Part shown: positions 6,321 to 8,329 of the stretch, piece by piece
How the letters are laid out: the number at the start of each line of letters is the position of its first letter
Position numbering within the stretch: position 1 is the first letter of the stretch
From: Candidatus Thorarchaeota archaeon
Lineage (GTDB): Archaea; Asgardarchaeota; Thorarchaeia; Thorarchaeales; Thorarchaeaceae
Direction of reading: 5' to 3'
Assembly (NCBI GenBank): GCA_016840245.1
Contig: JAEOST010000243.1
Location: 1 to 8,329 of the forward strand
DNA: 8,329 nucleotides
Translations under genes and position numbers: made by a program
The notes under the pieces: model-generated
The model's input: only the letters and a program-made list of their open reading frames with translations
What the model was told of the DNA's origin: nothing
Database searches by the model: none

Positions 6321-6367
6321 ACTGTAGATCCATCGGTTGCCGGTTCAAATCCGGCCGTCCCGACCAT
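6321..6367 (+). repeat. Right copy of 47-bp exact direct repeat: orphan 3' half of tRNA-Tyr (attR-like)
   Basis: This segment is identical to bases 31-76 of the tRNA-Tyr gene plus one T, but no matching 5' half precedes it. The upstream sequence GATGGATTGCAGACTTAA cannot form the D arm or the 5' acceptor strand, so it is not a functional tRNA. If the interval is an integrated element, this would be the original host 3' end displaced by insertion. Confidence 0.9.
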
Positions 6368-6384
6368 CTTTTTCGCAAAGAATG

Positions 6385-6855
6385 TTAGGGTTCGAAAATC
6401 TTTAGCTCGGGGTGTTTTTTGGCAAGTTCAACCACTGGTCCTCTGGTTACAAGTCCTACTCCAAGTCCACTGCCACGAATCGCAAGTACTCGGTTTCTTG
6501 GATACACATCATACGCCGAGAGTGTATCCAAAGGAACCTCAATTACCCCCTTTGAGAGGACTTGAGTCCAACAAAAGACCTTCTCGTTCAAGATTCTCTT
6601 CTCGCCTTTAGCTATCTCTTTCCTTTGAATCTCCGGAAGACTTTCCAGCACAACAGAAAGGGGAGATTTCGCAAGAGATGAAAAAGCAATTACACTAAAG
6701 CCACCTGATGTACGGCTGCCACTCATAAGAACCACATCAGTACCCGGCTCAAGACCATACTCTTCCTTTGCTTCTGGTGGGATGACAATCTCTCCTCTCT
6801 CACTAGCAAGAGACCATCCAAAAACATACTTACCGCCCTTGACCAACTGAGGCAT
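6385..6855 (-). CDS. Tandem AbrB/SpoVT-type transcription regulator
   Basis: The 156-residue protein holds two swapped-hairpin AbrB-like units that align with each other. Unit 1 (about 9-55) includes ASERGEIVIPPEAKEEYGLEPGTDVVLM and then SGGFSVI. Unit 2 (about 91-136) includes VLSKGVIEVPLDTLSAYDVYPRNRVLAI and then GLGVGLV. The shared pattern is VFxW, a (R/K)GxIxxP turn, Y, P and a glycine-rich end. AbrB-type domains normally dimerise to form the DNA-binding sheet, so one chain may act as a pseudo-dimer or bind DNA and a partner separately. ATG 6855 is preceded by AGGAG nine bases upstream. It is convergent with the cassette operon, its stop lying only 18 bp past the right repeat, so it belongs to the flank. 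An inverted-repeat cluster upstream suggests autoregulation. Family call is firm; targets are unknown. Confidence 0.8.
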   Translation of the reverse strand: MPQLVKGGKYVFGWSLASERGEIVIPPEAKEEYGLEPGTDVVLMSGSRTSGGFSVIAFSSLAKSPLSVVLESLPEIQRKEIAKGEKRILNEKVFCWTQVLSKGVIEVPLDTLSAYDVYPRNRVLAIRGSGLGVGLVTRGPVVELAKKHPELKIFEP

Positions 6856-6923
6856 TCATTATAGCTCCTATCATTGATTATCCACTAGACTCACAATACG
6901 GTCATCTTGATAATTATTCCCGC

Positions 6924-6968
6924 ATCATCTTCGGTTCTTCTGCTATCTTCCACAGAAGATGATATACA
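6924..6968 (-). promoter_or_regulatory. TATA-like box and inverted-repeat operator upstream of the AbrB gene
   Basis: On the minus strand, GTGTATATC (6969-6961) resembles a TATA box. Overlapping its edge is the perfect inverted repeat ATCTTC-CACA-GAAGAT (6945-6960). The right arm extends to GAAGATGAT (6955-6963), whose exact complement ATCATCTTC lies at 6924-6932. Three GAAGAT half-sites within 40 bp, next to a promoter, suit binding by the downstream AbrB protein. A second TATA-like stretch (AATAATTATC) lies at 6910-6919. Function is inferred. Confidence 0.4.
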
Positions 6969-6985
6969 CTGTAGATACTAGGGAA

Positions 6986-7108
6986 TTATTGGTTGCGCAT
7001 ATGTCTGTAAAACACATCACACTTGCACTTCTTGCAGCCACTTTCAAAATCATCATGGTTTTCACGATCGTGTCCACATGTACAGAGGTCGAATGAACTA
7101 GTACTCAT
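6986..7108 (-). CDS. 40-residue CxCGH...CxxCxC zinc-finger-type microprotein
   Basis: The product starts MSTSSFDLCTCGHDRENHDD and ends in GCKKCKCDVFYRHMRNQ. Cysteines 9, 11, 25, 28 and 30 with His13, His18 and His36 form the pattern C-x-C-G-H-x4-H-x6-C-x2-C-x-C-x2-F. Similar tiny Cys/His proteins of unknown function occur in archaea and bacteria and probably bind zinc. ATG 7108 is preceded by GAGGTGA four bases upstream, a strong ribosome-binding site, and the frame ends in TAA. Nearly the whole product is made of the metal-ligand motif, which argues against a chance frame. It lies 130 bp upstream of the AbrB gene on the same strand and could share a transcript with it. The role could be nucleic-acid or protein binding; this is not decidable here. 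Confidence 0.75.
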   Translation of the reverse strand: MSTSSFDLCTCGHDRENHDDFESGCKKCKCDVFYRHMRNQ

Positions 7109-7523
7109 TCTTTCACCTCTGTAAGTTTATGATGAGAAAGAGTAATCTCTTCAGCTTTCAAGCTTTAATCTGTCTCTTGGTCTTCTTTATTGTCTATCTT
7201 CTCCAACCCTTCCTTCTGTATCATTTCCAACATATTATGAGGTCCATATCCGTTTTTCACTCGGTTTCTCCTATATCCAGTCTTAGAATTGATTTTCATT
7301 TTCTCCATTTTCAATATCCTGCTCTCATGAGAACAATTAACCTCACACACTGAATCTGTGATTTCCGAAAAGCAGACACTCCAAACACCAGAGAAACGGT
7401 TCTGGTTTCAATACATTCTTTGTTAACCTGTCTCTTCTATTCTCACTTTCTGCAACGTAATAATCTCATGAGGGTTAATAAAATTGGGCATCTGCAATGG
7501 GCAGAACAGTCGGTATTGCGTCC
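7109..7523. other. Intergenic region without a convincing gene
   Basis: About 415 bp separate the microprotein from the membrane-protein gene. A minus-strand frame from GTG 7350 to 7165 would encode 61 charged residues (including KMEKMKINSK) but has no clear ribosome-binding site for that start and no recognised domain, so it is left as a doubtful small gene. Structures seen are an inverted repeat AGCTT-TC-AAGCT at 7153-7164, possibly in the microprotein promoter; a 6-bp hairpin ACCAGA/TCTGGT at 7387-7406; and a short minus-strand T-run near 7478-7483 that could end the membrane-protein transcript. No RNA gene or mobile-element sequence was recognised. Confidence 0.45.
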
Positions 7524-8312
7524 TTAGGACTTCAAAATAACAATTCCAAGCAGTGCTATACTGAAGAACATGCCAATTGCATATGAGAGATCAAAGTAGA
7601 GCAACAGAGTGGTCCAGTCACTTGCAACGAACAGATACGTTGTGACAAGGAGAACTATCAAGACTATGCAGATGAGAAGGACTCTCTCTAAGCTTGAAAA
7701 TGGCTTATAGTCAAGAGAAAGAATACGAAACCACAACACGACACTAAGAATCCCAAGAGGTGGAAAGAGCATCAAGACCAATGCTATTGGCCATAGAAGA
7801 AATCCACTAAGAACGGCTCGAATCTTCGACATTCTTTCTCGATATCTCTCAAACTCTACTGAATAGACTCTTCCATAGTCCCTCCAGATGTATGACTGAT
7901 ATCCTCTCCATATAGAGTATTTCAGGTCACTAGCTCTTTCGCTAACTCTTTCCAATGAGCCTTTCCCTGGTTTAGGATTGTATCTTCCTAATGCAACTGG
8001 AATTATGTATACAAAGAGCATCAATGACCGCACCCCGTAGACCGCAGTCAAATTTTCTATAATTGTGAGGCTCTGAGAATACACGAACGCATTAACAAAA
8101 GTGTAGACTGCATAAGTCAGGATAGCAAATATGGGCAGTATCAATAACCCCTTTACTACGGTAAGCCGTTTCCTACTTCCTTTCACTTGGTCAGCAAATG
8201 CAAGAAACGAGAACGCACCTATAGAGGCATAGGTAAGCATCACACCAAATCCACTAAGGAACTTCATCACTACACCTGAGATTGATAGAAGCCAAATTAC
8301 CAGTTCATTCAC
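7524..8312 (-). CDS. Polytopic membrane protein of unknown function
   Basis: The 262-residue frame is strongly hydrophobic, with about six to seven membrane spans: roughly 3-19, 22-41, 52-76, 91-109, 168-198 (possibly two short helices around FPPLG), 209-230 and 235-260. A basic loop at 110-167 (GRYNPKPGKGSLERVSERASD, then a segment rich in Trp, Tyr and Arg) should face the cytoplasm by the positive-inside rule. No transporter, protease or channel motif was recognised, so no function is proposed. GTG 8312 is the first usual start in the window, but no ribosome-binding site precedes it and the frame stays open to the window edge at 8329. The gene may be leaderless or start outside the window. 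Confidence 0.7.
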   Translation of the reverse strand: MNELVIWLLSISGVVMKFLSGFGVMLTYASIGAFSFLAFADQVKGSRKRLTVVKGLLILPIFAILTYAVYTFVNAFVYSQSLTIIENLTAVYGVRSLMLFVYIIPVALGRYNPKPGKGSLERVSERASDLKYSIWRGYQSYIWRDYGRVYSVEFERYRERMSKIRAVLSGFLLWPIALVLMLFPPLGILSVVLWFRILSLDYKPFSSLERVLLICIVLIVLLVTTYLFVASDWTTLLLYFDLSYAIGMFFSIALLGIVILKS

Positions 8313-8329
8313 ATATAGGGTCTGAAAAT

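Larger units (their letters stand above)
3132..6367 (+). mobile_element. Putative tRNA-integrated cassette without integrase
   Basis: Exact 47-bp repeats, one inside an intact tRNA gene and one an orphan tRNA 3' half, enclose a 3189-bp unit. Inside are a 227-bp regulatory leader, the opine dehydrogenase gene, the B12 mutase gene and a short 3' region. No tyrosine recombinase, replication gene or integrase fragment could be recognised in the 3178-3404 or 6263-6320 spacers. This fits a non-autonomous integrated cassette moved by an integrase in trans, or the remainder of a larger element after deletion. A duplication of the tRNA 3' half by homologous recombination is the main alternative. The repeat structure is seen directly; mobility is inferred. 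Confidence 0.55.

Noticed and set aside
6295..6366. Second tRNA-Tyr gene at the right repeat
   Set aside because: Only bases 31 onward are present. The preceding sequence cannot form the D arm or pair with the 3' acceptor strand.
7129..7353. Plus-strand 74-residue hydrophobic frame
   Set aside because: It is antisense to AT-rich intergenic DNA with many purine-rich minus-strand codons, which makes such hydrophobic frames by composition. It has no ribosome-binding site.

Overview
The window reads as chromosomal DNA of an archaeon. The tRNA-Tyr has the C1-G72 pair typical of archaeal and eukaryotic tyrosine tRNAs, promoters look like TATA boxes rather than -35/-10 pairs, likely terminators are bare T-runs, and several genes start at GTG or TTG. 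Gene content (a DUF1156-type methylase with zinc ribbons, a stand-alone SagB-type nitroreductase, a tandem AbrB protein, a tiny Cys/His protein) fits a mesophilic, moderate-GC archaeon. An Asgard or related lineage is possible, but nothing here proves it.

Layout. Positions 1-2943 are three minus-strand genes: a SagB-like nitroreductase, a double-GNAT acetyltransferase 15 bp behind it, and the N-terminal part of a DNA methylase cut by the left window edge. A complete plus-strand tRNA-Tyr(GUA) lies at 3101-3177. Next is a two-gene plus-strand operon whose genes overlap by ATGA: an octopine/nopaline-type (opine) dehydrogenase and a 558-residue B12-dependent mutase-like protein. Directly after the operon, the last 47 bp of the tRNA locus (anticodon loop through CCA plus one base) recur exactly at 6321-6367. 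Beyond this come minus-strand genes: a tandem AbrB/SpoVT-type regulator, a 40-residue zinc-binding-type microprotein and, after about 415 bp with no convincing gene, a polytopic membrane protein of unknown function.

Main point. The tRNA-Tyr gene and its exact 3' duplication bracket a 3189-bp unit that contains only the dehydrogenase-mutase operon and no recognisable integrase. This is the signature of site-specific integration into a tRNA gene, and it suggests a compact metabolic cassette moved in trans or left by decay of a larger element. The mutase joins a GlmS-like cobalamin domain (CVHVAG, keeping the axial-ligand His) to a GlmE-like catalytic part in one chain. Its translational coupling to an opine dehydrogenase suggests an undescribed pathway in which a B12-rearranged amino acid is joined to, or released from, a 2-oxo acid by reductive N-alkylation. 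The substrate cannot be read from the sequence.

Regulation. Candidate palindromes lie beside TATA-like elements upstream of the cassette operon (3205-3252) and upstream of the AbrB gene (6924-6963). A related CATCTT/AAGATG inverted repeat sits just before the right-hand repeat (6291-6306).
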